Assembly (NCBI GenBank): GCA_964610505.1
Contig: CAZSXU010000040.1
Span: 1-25,217, forward strand
Length of the DNA stretch: 25,217 nucleotides
Direction of reading: 5' to 3'
From: CAZSXU01 sp964610505
Lineage (GTDB): Bacteria; Arandabacterota; Arandabacteria; JAGLYR01
Under the pieces are notes generated by a model. It was not told the origin of the DNA, did not search any database, and worked only from the letters and a program-made list of their open reading frames with translations. Of the stretch, positions 7,123 through 14,748 are shown piece after piece (position 1 is the first letter of the stretch; each line of letters starts with the position of its first letter). Made by a program: the position numbers and the translations under genes.

Positions 7123-9780
7123 CTACCGGACGAGCGTCAACTTGCGAACCTGCCGTCCCTCTGCATGCACCGCCTCGAGAAGATAGACGCCGCTTGCCAC
7201 CGTGTGGCCGGCGGCATCCCGCCCGTCCCACTGGATATCGGTGGTGCCGGCCGGAAGGACTCCTTCCCGGAGCCGGCAGACCAGGCGGCCGGTGACATCG
7301 TAGAGGTGAAGCCGAACGTGCATCGGCACAGGTGTCGAAAAGCGGATGGTCGTTTCCCCGGAGGAGGAACCCGGAGCTTCAACCGTCAGTTCCAGCCGCT
7401 CGGGTCGGCCCGTCGCTCCCTCGGCCACATCCGTCCCCGCCGGTGACACGACAACTGCGGTGGAAAACTCCGAGGTCTGATCCGCCGTGCCGAATGTTCC
7501 TGTCACTGTGGCCGTGACATACTGTCCCACCACAGGTGGAGTCGTGAAGACGAATTCCCAGTCCGTTGCCGAGGTGAAGGAGGCATTCCCCATGTACTCG
7601 GCGCCCTCGTCGGCAGGGTCGACGAAGACCTGGACCACCGCGGCGGTGATGGCCGCATCGATGGTGCCCTGTGCCGCGGCCGTTGTTGCACTGGTTACGT
7701 ACGGCGCTGGAATGGCCTCATTCCCGGGATAGGCGAGGGCGAGGCTGAGCTCGATGCCTTTGCCGGCATTCGCCGTGATGGAGTTGCTTCCGATGATATT
7801 GCCGAGCTCGCATGGCCAGTCGTCTTCCCCGACGAGGATTCCCGGCCCCCCGCTGGGAGAGGTATAGCCGTTGTTGGCGATTCTGTTTCCCGTGGCGCCG
7901 GAGAGATCCCCGATCTCATTGAACTGGAAGTCCTGGCCGATCCAGATTCCCCCCGAGCCGTTTCCCATGGCCCCGCCCGCGGCTGTCTCGCCCACCACGT
8001 TGTTCTGGACCAGGATGTCGGAGGGGAAGGACGTCCAGTTGTGCATCTCGATGCCCCACTCGTCGTTGCCGCTCACAAGGTTCCCGTCCGTGATGGCCGG
8101 GCCTCCGATCATACAGTATGCTCCTTCGATGTAGATCCCGGACTGGTTACCGAAGGCGACCAGCCCCGCCGAGTCCGTGCCGATGCGGTTCCCGAACACG
8201 AAGTGCGACGAGCCTGCGAGGAGAATGCCGTAGCTTGTGTTCCCGGAGATCACGTTCCCCGGGCCCACCGTGTCAAAGACACAGTTCTCAAAGTACACGC
8301 CGTAGTGGTTGGGAAGCGATGCGGCCGTATCGACGTCGAGCCCGACCACATTGTTGGACAGTCGATTGTACATTGTGTTGTCGTTGCGCAGGCGGATGCC
8401 GTATCGCCCGCTGGGAACCGCATCGGCGTGGCCGGCGACAAGGTTCCCGTCCACCACGCAGTACTGCGGCCCGTCGTCGAGAAAGATCCCGCCCTCTCCC
8501 GCTGCGCCATTGTCAAGATCCACTCTCCCTGTGGCATCTGTACCCACGCGGTTGAGCTCAACAACATGATGATCGGTTCCCAGATCCTGGAGTAGAATCC
8601 CGTCGCCACCGTTTGCGCTCACCAGGCATTGCCGCACCGTATCTTCACTGCAGCCGTTAAGGAAGTACACTCCGCTTGACCCGTTTCCGAGATCGTAGGT
8701 TCCCGTCAGGTCGAGGCCTATCGTGCTTTCGACCACCAGGTTGCGGTCGCAGCCCGCACCGTCCACGCGCACTCCGTTTCGCTGGTTCGCGCTCACCAGA
8801 CTGCCGGGACCGATGACGTTGTCGTGCGCTCCGTTCCTGAGGTGTACTCCATCAAAGCCGTTGCCGAAGGCAGCGGCACCCGGCCGATCCGTTCCGATCT
8901 TGCAGTCGGCGACGGCGTTGCCGAAGACGTTTTGGCCGATGAGAGCGATCCCGTGGCCACCATTATCGGACACGAGATTCGAGAAGACCTGGTTCGAGTC
9001 GCAGGTGGAGGACCCCGGAGCCTGGAGGTGGATTCCGGTCAGCCCATTGCCCCATCCGGTGAGACCGTCAAGGGTCATGCCGACAATGTTTCTGTGGATC
9101 CAGTTGCGGCTCACATGGATGGTCCCGACAGGATCGGGAGTGGCGTCCAGATGGATTCCGTGACCCCCGTTGTTGGAGGACAGGTTTCGGCAGAAGGCGC
9201 AGGATCCCCCGACAATGTTCCCGACCGCCCCGACCCGAAGATGGATTCCATCGCCCGTGTTTCCGTGAACGAGGTTGTTGTAAAGGATGTTTGCCTCGCA
9301 GTCCACAGCGTAGAGAAGAATCCCGGTACCGTTGCCGGTGATGATGTTCTGATGGGCCTGTACGGCACCGCCGATGGTGTTGGACTGCCCGCCCAGGATG
9401 GAGATGGCGGTGTCAAAACCGGTGAACTCGAGTCCGCGTACCATGCACTGGGCGCCCATGAGGAGCATCCCGGTCATACCCGGCCCACCCGCAGCGATCT
9501 CGATGTCGGGCATCGGATCGTCGGGGACGGCCGTCTCACCCCAGATGTGGGTTCCGTTGTCGGAGAGCGTAGGCAGATCCGAGGTCAGGGTGATCGTCCC
9601 CGAGAGTGTATTGGCGAAGAGAATGGTGTCGGGGCCCGCGGAGTCATTCGCGGCGGTGATGTGGGCTCGGAGCGTACTCAGTCCCGCGTCGGCCAGTGAC
9701 GTCACCACAAACGTGTCCCCGCAGGCTCCGTCCGGGCACCCGAGGGCAAGGAGCACTAGGAAAACGCCGCTTCTACGCAT
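7123..9780 (-). CDS. Secreted parallel beta-helix (PbH1) surface protein with sorting domain
   Basis: 885 residues, ATG start, GGAGG 6 nt upstream. A signal peptide (residues ~1-21) is followed by a CSLREAI-like lead domain (VVTSLADAGLSTLRAHITAA) that commonly starts such adhesin-like proteins. Residues ~100-690 are a long run of right-handed beta-helix coils built on N-x-I-x-G-N/S-x-x-x-G-I/V-x-L, as in NIIGSNSITANAGKGIEL. Residues ~690-790 form an Ig-like domain (VQVFVDPADEGAEY). The last ~85 residues are a FlgD-like sorting domain (LYDVTGRLV, then WDGRDAAGHTVASGVYLL). The D-G-T-Q-type helix fold often binds or cleaves polysaccharide, but no lyase residues were recognised, so an adhesive or structural role is as likely. 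Confidence 0.92.
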   Translation of the reverse strand: MRRSGVFLVLLALGCPDGACGDTFVVTSLADAGLSTLRAHITAANDSAGPDTILFANTLSGTITLTSDLPTLSDNGTHIWGETAVPDDPMPDIEIAAGGPGMTGMLLMGAQCMVRGLEFTGFDTAISILGGQSNTIGGAVQAHQNIITGNGTGILLYAVDCEANILYNNLVHGNTGDGIHLRVGAVGNIVGGSCAFCRNLSSNNGGHGIHLDATPDPVGTIHVSRNWIHRNIVGMTLDGLTGWGNGLTGIHLQAPGSSTCDSNQVFSNLVSDNGGHGIALIGQNVFGNAVADCKIGTDRPGAAAFGNGFDGVHLRNGAHDNVIGPGSLVSANQRNGVRVDGAGCDRNLVVESTIGLDLTGTYDLGNGSSGVYFLNGCSEDTVRQCLVSANGGDGILLQDLGTDHHVVELNRVGTDATGRVDLDNGAAGEGGIFLDDGPQYCVVDGNLVAGHADAVPSGRYGIRLRNDNTMYNRLSNNVVGLDVDTAASLPNHYGVYFENCVFDTVGPGNVISGNTSYGILLAGSSHFVFGNRIGTDSAGLVAFGNQSGIYIEGAYCMIGGPAITDGNLVSGNDEWGIEMHNWTSFPSDILVQNNVVGETAAGGAMGNGSGGIWIGQDFQFNEIGDLSGATGNRIANNGYTSPSGGPGILVGEDDWPCELGNIIGSNSITANAGKGIELSLALAYPGNEAIPAPYVTSATTAAAQGTIDAAITAAVVQVFVDPADEGAEYMGNASFTSATDWEFVFTTPPVVGQYVTATVTGTFGTADQTSEFSTAVVVSPAGTDVAEGATGRPERLELTVEAPGSSSGETTIRFSTPVPMHVRLHLYDVTGRLVCRLREGVLPAGTTDIQWDGRDAAGHTVASGVYLLEAVHAEGRQVRKLTLVR

Positions 9781-9827
9781 GGCTTGCCTCCCTGCGAAGC
9801 GTTAGATGATCCTTCCTGCTCCCACTT

Positions 9828-9836
9828 ATCATACCA
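9828..9836 (-). promoter_or_regulatory. Candidate extended -10 element of the 7123-9780 gene
   Basis: On the minus strand TGG-TATGAT lies about 48 nt upstream of the start codon. No good -35 box is present, so this is a weak call from the extended -10 alone. Confidence 0.3.
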
Positions 9837-10042
9837 CATCCAGAGAGGATTTTGGGATCGGGTTTTCGAGGCCATAGCGCGTTCAGACAGCCCTATGGAG
9901 GCTGATAAGAGGCTGACCCGCGTTGCCGCGAAACAAGGACGCGGTTGAAGGCGTACTATCATAAGGAAACCGATGGCCACCGCCTGCCCGGCGGTATCGT
10001 AGAAGCCGGTCCAACGCTCCCCCCAGGAATGAGGAGCCAACC

Positions 10043-11638
10043 ATGCGCGCGAAACGCCCGTCCATCCTAGGTGTCCTTCTGCTCGTCCCCGTGCTCGCCA
10101 TCTCAACCCTCTGTTCCGCCCCCGGCAAGGTCGGTACGTACTACCCCGGAGGGCGGAACATCGAAGCGTCCCAGTATAGTCACGTCGAGGGCTTTCCGCC
10201 GTTTCCCGACCGGGTGTCGTTTGTTGGGGAACTCAGTGGGGGCTGGCGCGAAATGGGACGGCAGTTTGGGGAGCGGGTGGGGGAATCCACCCGGTACGTC
10301 TCGGACATCTGGTGGAAGGACATCTGCGAATCTTTCGGGAAGGAAGAAACTCTCAAGGCCTTTGAGCTCTACACGGCGCAGATTGCCGCGCTGGACCCGG
10401 GCCTCGTCGAGTTCATGCAGGGCTTGGCCGAGGGCGCGGCTCGGTGGCTCGATGAGTCCGCCTTCGTGGGCCCGGGCCATCCGCTCCATGCCACCCACTA
10501 CGAGCGCGTCCTGGCCGTTAATCTCTACGACGAGTGGGCCATGATGCATCCCCGGAGCTTTCCGGACGGATCGAGCACTTACGGGGGAGCCGCGGGCGCG
10601 CCGGAGGAATGTCCGGTCGCCGGCTGCAGTGCGTTCGCCGCTCGCGGGACGGCGACTCTCGAGGGCGAGATGATCTCCGCGCAGAATCGCCACTCACCCT
10701 ACAGCCCCCGGTGCTACGAGCAGGCGTACATCCTCGTACCGAACGAGGGTCACCGTGTCTGGGTCCTCACAAACTCACCTCAGATCGCTGCCAACCAGGT
10801 TGTCAATGACGCCGGCGTATCTCTCTCCCTCCTGTTCGGCGGCCTCACGAATCCACGATCGCTGGATTACGAGGGCCAAACGTACTCGGCGGAAGGATTC
10901 GGCGTGCCGTGGTTCCATCTCTTTGTCTATGCCGCGGTCCATGCGGACAATGCTCAGGATGCCATTGAGATTCTGACGCTGGGCACCGCAGAATACCGTG
11001 ACCGCACGGGCCGACAGACGCTGCTGCGCGGCGGAGGGTGGAATTTCCTGGTGGCGGATGAACACACCCTGGCCGTCGTCGAAGCCACGGCCAATCGGTA
11101 CGCGGTCCGATACGCGGGCGACCTTCTTCCCTTCACGGGCCCGGAGTGGACGGACGACACGTACATCGTGGCGACGAATCACTTCATCTGCGATTTCAGC
11201 TACGGACCCGGCAATCAGCGGACCGACATTCCCATGACCATCTTCCGCGAGGGATACGATCGCGACCCATTCTCCGGAGAGATCACGGGGCTCAATGACA
11301 GCGGTGTGCGGTTTTGGACACTGATGTGGGACGTCCGGCACAACTACGGCCGCATCGACCGGTATCGGACTCAGCAGATCATGTCGGGGGCCTACGCTTA
11401 CGATAAGGAGACCGGCGAGAAGATCGAGGTGGCGCAAACCGAATCCGGCAGTTGGGCAGTTTATGGAAGAGAGAGGTTCTGCACAGCTGGTATTCTGGCC
11501 TCGTGGGGAGGCACATGCGACTCCAAGATCGCCGTCATCGGTGGGGAAGATGTATCCGTCAACTGGACGATGGGTAGTCCGGTTGATTGGCAGGGAGCTT
11601 GGGACCGATATGAATTTGCCCCCTCGATTCAAAGGTGA
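10043..11638 (+). CDS. Exported C45-type Ntn hydrolase (acyltransferase/amidase family)
   Basis: 531 residues, ATG start with GAGGAG 6 nt upstream. A hydrophobic signal peptide covers residues ~7-26. The S-T-L-C before the cleavage region is a poor lipobox, so ordinary Sec export is favoured. Residues 192-199 (VAGCSAFA) carry the presumed autocatalytic nucleophile Cys195, followed by the conserved turn with ISAQNRH. In the C45 family (isopenicillin-N acyltransferase type) self-cleavage before this Cys releases the N-terminal pro-segment and exposes the catalytic amine. The downstream part (GGGWNFLVAD, VVATNHF) also fits the family. It likely hydrolyses or transfers an acyl-amide in the periplasm or outside the cell; the substrate is unknown. 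The gene is monocistronic, divergent from the beta-helix gene. Confidence 0.85.
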   Translation: MRAKRPSILGVLLLVPVLAISTLCSAPGKVGTYYPGGRNIEASQYSHVEGFPPFPDRVSFVGELSGGWREMGRQFGERVGESTRYVSDIWWKDICESFGKEETLKAFELYTAQIAALDPGLVEFMQGLAEGAARWLDESAFVGPGHPLHATHYERVLAVNLYDEWAMMHPRSFPDGSSTYGGAAGAPEECPVAGCSAFAARGTATLEGEMISAQNRHSPYSPRCYEQAYILVPNEGHRVWVLTNSPQIAANQVVNDAGVSLSLLFGGLTNPRSLDYEGQTYSAEGFGVPWFHLFVYAAVHADNAQDAIEILTLGTAEYRDRTGRQTLLRGGGWNFLVADEHTLAVVEATANRYAVRYAGDLLPFTGPEWTDDTYIVATNHFICDFSYGPGNQRTDIPMTIFREGYDRDPFSGEITGLNDSGVRFWTLMWDVRHNYGRIDRYRTQQIMSGAYAYDKETGEKIEVAQTESGSWAVYGRERFCTAGILASWGGTCDSKIAVIGGEDVSVNWTMGSPVDWQGAWDRYEFAPSIQR

Positions 11639-11675
11639 ACGGTGAACATCCGGGCCAGGTCCGGCTAATAGGGCC

Positions 11676-11691
11676 AATAGGGGTCAGCCAC
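11676..11691 (+). repeat. Copy 1 of 16-bp repeat AATAGGGGTCAGCCAC
   Basis: Identical over 16 bp to 12373-12388. The two direct copies bracket the broken membrane-protein gene. It lies inside a perfect 9-bp inverted repeat, ccggctaat (11661-11669) and attagccgg (11773-11781). Confidence 0.65.
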
Positions 11692-11773
11692 CTATTTAGG
11701 CATACTATCCCACATGGCAGGAACTTCCGACCCTTTTTCGATCTTCCGGCATGAGAAATGCAGCCGCCCCCGA

Positions 11774-12346
11774 TTAGCCGGTCTGCTCTCGCTCGCGAAT
11801 GATCTCTTCTCTCAGGATGCCTAGCCCAATAAGGCAGTGAATCGCCAGCAGGCCGAGACCCGCAGCAGCGGAGCCAATCTCAGCAAACCAGCTGTGGATG
11901 AGAGCAGCTACCACTATTGAATTGAGTAAGGCAACAGTCAATGCGTTCGTTAGATCAACGCCAAATCCAAGGACCCGGATTTAGAGACTCCCGGTGAAGT
12001 TGCTAACGCAGAACCTTCTGTCGTGTTCGTAGAGACGCTTGGCCACCTCAAGCATGTCACGCATGCATCGAAGGTTGTGCAATCGGATGAAAAGAATCAG
12101 GCAGAATGTCATTATGCCAACCGCAATGGAAACGAACAGCAGCATCTTCACTACGCCGTTTGCCATCAACTGAAAGAGGCACAGGTCGGGACGGCCTCGC
12201 TGCACTACAAAACCGACTACTGTGACAACTCCGCCCAGGAAGAGAAAGTAGAATCGAAGAAAAGCGATGCGGAGTCCATCGCGACTTCTCCAGAGCTCGC
12301 TCAAGTGGTTGTAGTGCTGCAGCAAGAACTTCTCTTGCGACGACAT
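11774..12346 (-). pseudogene. Four-helix membrane protein interrupted by an in-frame TAA
   Basis: The true start is the ATG at 12346 (MSSQEKFLLQHY) with GGGAGGG 5 nt upstream; an upstream GTG at 12388 would begin inside the repeat sequence. Codons 1-121 encode two transmembrane helices (FYFLFLGGVVTVVGFVV and VKMLLFVSIAVGIMTFCLIL) and then a TAA at 11981-11983. The same frame continues without any shift for 68 more codons to a TAA at 11774-11776. That extension contains two further hydrophobic helices (ALTVALLNSIVVAALIHSW and AAAGLGLLAIHCLIGLGIL) and a charged tail (REEIIRERE). A single nonsense change in a ~190-residue four-helix protein explains this best. The 121-residue short form could still be made. 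The family is not recognised. Confidence 0.7.
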
Positions 12347-12372
12347 GGCGTCCCTCCCACGGAGGAATAGGG

Positions 12373-12731
12373 AATAGGGGTCAGCCACTCATGTTGATCC
12401 GGTTTCTCACACGTCAGAACTCTCCGCCCCTTATTGTCCAATCACGGAATGGGGAATGCAACAGCGAAATCATGGCGGGACTGTGCCTGGGTAGCTCCGG
12501 ACAGGCCCGAATTCCTGGAGAAGAAGGACGGAGAAAAAGGGGACAGTCCCCATTTCCAAGCCTTGCGACCTGAGGCGCCGTACTCGGGACGAACGGTACG
12601 TTCTTCATTACCAAGGGAATGGGATGCATTCCGTTCGCCCCGAGTGGCTGACGCCATGTCGCAAGACAGAAGATTCAGCCGTATCGAGGGGTTGAACGGA
12701 GACTTTTTCAACAGCCCCGCTGACCCCTATT
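12373..12731. repeat. 359-bp segment bounded by inverted AATAGGGGTCAGC
   Basis: The left end aataggggtcagc (12373-12385) is matched by its exact reverse complement at 12719-12731. The interior codes for nothing recognisable. It holds the perfect palindrome ggggacagtcccc (12539-12551), a long hairpin (12583-12644) and the phrase ttcaacagcccc that recurs at 16479. It could be a nonautonomous miniature element or two REP clusters. Confidence 0.5.
12583..12644. repeat. Long imperfect hairpin (REP-like)
   Basis: ctcgggacgaacgg (12583-12596) pairs with ccgttcgccccgag (12631-12644) over 14 bp with one mismatch. The 34-nt loop can form an inner stem from cattacc and ggaatg. There is no T-run and no adjacent gene end, so it is not an ordinary terminator. 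Confidence 0.55.
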
Positions 12732-12889
12732 ACCCGATGGCGTACTTGGGGAAGACTACGATAGAATGGTAGAAGGGCCGAACCGGTCGCCGCAGGGGAC
12801 GCGCTGATGCACGCCCCCGAGCTCAACGGCAGACGACGGGTGGCACTGGACAGATCCACGGGGCTTGGGTGCCAAGCAGGGGAGGCGTG

Positions 12890-13018
12890 ATGAATCCTTT
12901 AGCATGGGCTTCACCGGTCGGACTTGGTGTACTTCTCGCAGGGCTAGGCATTCTCTTAGCGGGAATAGGTATTATGACGTGGGGATTCAACGAGGAGCGC
13001 GACCGCGGGAAGCGTTAG
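12890..13018 (+). CDS. Small single-span membrane protein (42 aa)
   Basis: ATG start with GGAGG 4 nt upstream. The product has one hydrophobic helix rich in Gly and Leu (VGLGVLLAGLGILLAGIGI), then a charged tail (N-E-E-R-D-R-G-K-R). The helix has regularly spaced glycines that would favour packing. No family is recognised. The strong ribosome site and clean single-helix design support a real gene. It sits 48 bp upstream of an attC-like palindrome, so it may be a cassette gene. Confidence 0.55.
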   Translation: MNPLAWASPVGLGVLLAGLGILLAGIGIMTWGFNEERDRGKR

Positions 13019-13066
13019 CGAACTCACGGCGCCGGCGGTTCGGACGTCGTCAGCTGTTGGAGCCGC

Positions 13067-13167
13067 CGTCAACCCAGCGCTTCCATCTGTCGGCACGGCC
13101 TGTCACGGCCGTGGCGAAGTCAGAGCCGCGCCAGGCCCGCCCGCAGTTTAAGCGCATCCCGTTATGC
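13067..13167 (+). other. Candidate integron attC-like recombination site
   Basis: A 101-bp imperfect palindrome. It starts at CGTCAAC (R''-like, ending A-A-C) and ends at GTTATGC (R'-like, starting G-T-T; the consensus is GTTRRRY). The arms match in order when the right arm is reverse-complemented: GCGCTT, then CTG, CGG and GGCCTG. The left arm carries unpaired extra bases, the trademark of attC stems. The apex contains a second hairpin, cacggcc-tgtcac-ggccgtg (13095-13114). Its place after a tiny ORF and 82 bp before the next start codon is typical of a cassette boundary. The imperfect core sequences and the absence of a second site keep confidence moderate. Confidence 0.45.
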
Positions 13168-13249
13168 GCCTCTTCGTCGTTGGCATACCACGAACGGCAA
13201 CTGAAGAGTCGGGGCGATTTGGGAGATCCACGAGCATCGGAGCGCACGC

Positions 13250-14218
13250 ATGAAGGCAATTGTCAGGGAACGCTACGGGACGCCCGATGTCCTGGAACTG
13301 AGGGACGTGGCAAAGCCCACGCCCAAAGTCGATGAAGTCCTGGTTCGTGTGCATGCCGCGTCCGTCAACGATTGGGACTGGGGGCTACTGCAGGGCACGC
13401 CCTTCATCAATCGCATGCTTAGCGGTCTCTTCACACCGAAGGTGCGGATCATCGGCGGTGATATCGCCGGGCACGTTGAGGCCGTGGGCGGGAAGGTCAA
13501 AGCGTTTCAGCCGGGCGATGAGGTCTACGGCGATTTGTGCATGAGCGGTTTCGGCGCGTTTGCGGAATACGTCTGCGCGCCGGAAGCGGCCCTCGCTCGC
13601 AAACCGGCCGGCATGACCTTCGAGCAAGCCGCCGCCATCCCGCAGGCCGGCATGCTGGCGGTGCAGGGCCTCATCGATGTGGGGCGGATTCAATCCGGCC
13701 AGAAGCTGCTCCTGAACGGTGCAGGCGGGGGCGTGGGTACGTTCGCCTTGCAGATGGCCATACTCTACGACGCTGAGGTGACCGTGGTCGACAAACCCGG
13801 CAAACTGGACATGCTCTGTGCCATGGGCGCGGACCACGGCATTGACTACCTCAAGGAGGACTTCACCAGAGGAGGTAAGTCCTATGACCTGATCCTCGAT
13901 GTGAAGACCAACCGTTCGCCGTTTGCCTACGCACGTGCACTGAATCACACCGGTACGTACGTCACCGTCGGCGGCAACACATCGCGCCTGTTTCAGGCCC
14001 TGGTCCTGGGTCCGTTGATGTCGCGTCTCTACCACAAGCACGTGCGTGTCGTGACCCTGAAACCCAACAAGGACCTCGCCTACATGAATGAGCTATTCGA
14101 GGCCGGCAAACTGGTGCCGGTGATTGACGGGCCGTTCAATCTCGCCGATGTGCCTGAAGCGCTTCGGCTCTTCGGCACAGGCGATCATAGGGGCAAGATC
14201 ATCGTCACCATGGCATGA
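13250..14218 (+). CDS. MDR-superfamily NAD(P)-dependent oxidoreductase (quinone-reductase-like)
   Basis: 322 residues, ATG start with CGGAG 7 nt upstream. The GroES-like domain includes GGDIAGHVEAVG (residues 69-80) and PGDEVYG. The Rossmann nucleotide site is GAGGGVGTFA (157-166), followed by the motif around the cofactor ribose (VVDKPGKLDML). The ending G-K-I-I-V-T is typical of the family. The structural and catalytic zinc ligands of alcohol dehydrogenases are absent, so it belongs with the zinc-free quinone oxidoreductase / RTN4IP1-like group. The protein is cytosolic. The likely reaction is reduction of a quinone, enone or aldehyde; the substrate is unknown. It lies just downstream of the attC-like site and upstream of the RAYT relic, so acquisition by transfer is possible. 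Confidence 0.92.
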   Translation: MKAIVRERYGTPDVLELRDVAKPTPKVDEVLVRVHAASVNDWDWGLLQGTPFINRMLSGLFTPKVRIIGGDIAGHVEAVGGKVKAFQPGDEVYGDLCMSGFGAFAEYVCAPEAALARKPAGMTFEQAAAIPQAGMLAVQGLIDVGRIQSGQKLLLNGAGGGVGTFALQMAILYDAEVTVVDKPGKLDMLCAMGADHGIDYLKEDFTRGGKSYDLILDVKTNRSPFAYARALNHTGTYVTVGGNTSRLFQALVLGPLMSRLYHKHVRVVTLKPNKDLAYMNELFEAGKLVPVIDGPFNLADVPEALRLFGTGDHRGKIIVTMA

Positions 14219-14324
14219 ACGCCGAAACGCACGTACCGGGGTGGGGGGGCTACTGCCTCGACACTCGTCACCTCTCACCAGCCCACGTCACGCTGGCGGG
14301 GCTCTGACCCAACCAAGAGGATTG

Positions 14325-14698
14325 GGGGTCGGATCCTGCAATGCCACAAAAGAGAGGATAAGTTGTGTAATGGCTGCGGTTGACATCTGAAGAACGAGAT
14401 CTTCCTGGGAAGTCTGTCGTTCGTCAGGCAGATGCAGAGCCCGCAGGAGCAAATCGGAGACCTGTCAGAAATCCCCCGAGCAGAGAGAAGACCGGAGGCA
14501 GAGTCGTTGGAATCGTTCAGACAGCAATACCCACACCGCAAGGAGGCCATGGCGCAGGCCTACCTCTCCGGCGGGTTCCTCTTGAGAGAGATCGCGGACC
14601 ACTTCGGGGTGCATTACTCGACCGTAGGTCGCGCGATACGAAGATATGAAAAGACAATGACTTAGGCCCCGAAATGTGGCATTGGAAGATCCGACCCC
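14325..14698 (+). mobile_element. Internally deleted RAYT element with 23-bp terminal inverted repeats
   Basis: The left terminus begins ggggtcggatcctgcaatg (14325-14347 in full). The right terminus (14676-14698) is its inverted copy, matching at 21 of 23 positions. Between them lies only the C-terminal part of a REP-associated tyrosine transposase reading plus, whose stop codon is 10 nt before the right terminus. The total of 374 bp is far below the ~700-1000 bp needed for an intact transposase. A deletion derivative, still bounded by the ends that REP-type elements carry, fits best. Confidence 0.75.
14384..14665 (+). pseudogene. C-terminal fragment of REP-associated tyrosine transposase (Y1/IS200-like)
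   Basis: The frame is open from just after a TGA at 14381 to TAG at 14663-14665. It starts mid-protein with LKNEIFLGSLSFV, the usual phrase after the catalytic domain of RAYTs (L-K-x-Q-I-x-L-G-x-x-x-F-V). It ends with the helix-turn-helix typical of the family (AYLSGGFLLREIADHFGVHY, then STVGRAIRRYE). The HUH metal site and the catalytic tyrosine are missing. An internal ATG at 14432 could give a 77-residue DNA-binding peptide. Confidence 0.8.
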
Positions 14699-14748
14699 AA
14701 GACGGACCCCAAGACGGACCGGATGGTCATGTCCATATCAAGAGACCA

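Larger units (their letters stand above)
14219..14748. other. Gap occupied by the RAYT relic
   Basis: Apart from the element at 14325-14698, the gap holds a G-run (14240-14250) and a direct duplication of ccccaagacgga at 14694-14717. There is no other gene. Confidence 0.6.

Noticed and set aside
8824..9699. 291-codon plus-strand frame opposite the second beta-helix gene
   Set aside because: Composition mirrors the antisense of N-G-rich beta-helix coils; no ribosome site or recognisable fold.
12347..12388. GTG start adding 14 residues to the membrane protein
   Set aside because: These codons lie within the repeat AATAGGGGTCAGCCAC and nearby sequence; the ATG at 12346 has a near-ideal ribosome site.
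12434..12772. 112-codon plus-strand ORF in the repeat-bounded segment
   Set aside because: Translation crosses the palindrome and hairpin and has no protein-like features or ribosome site.
14380..14649. Alternative 89-codon plus frame overlapping the RAYT fragment
   Set aside because: Only the other frame shows the LKNEIFLGS and helix-turn-helix signatures.
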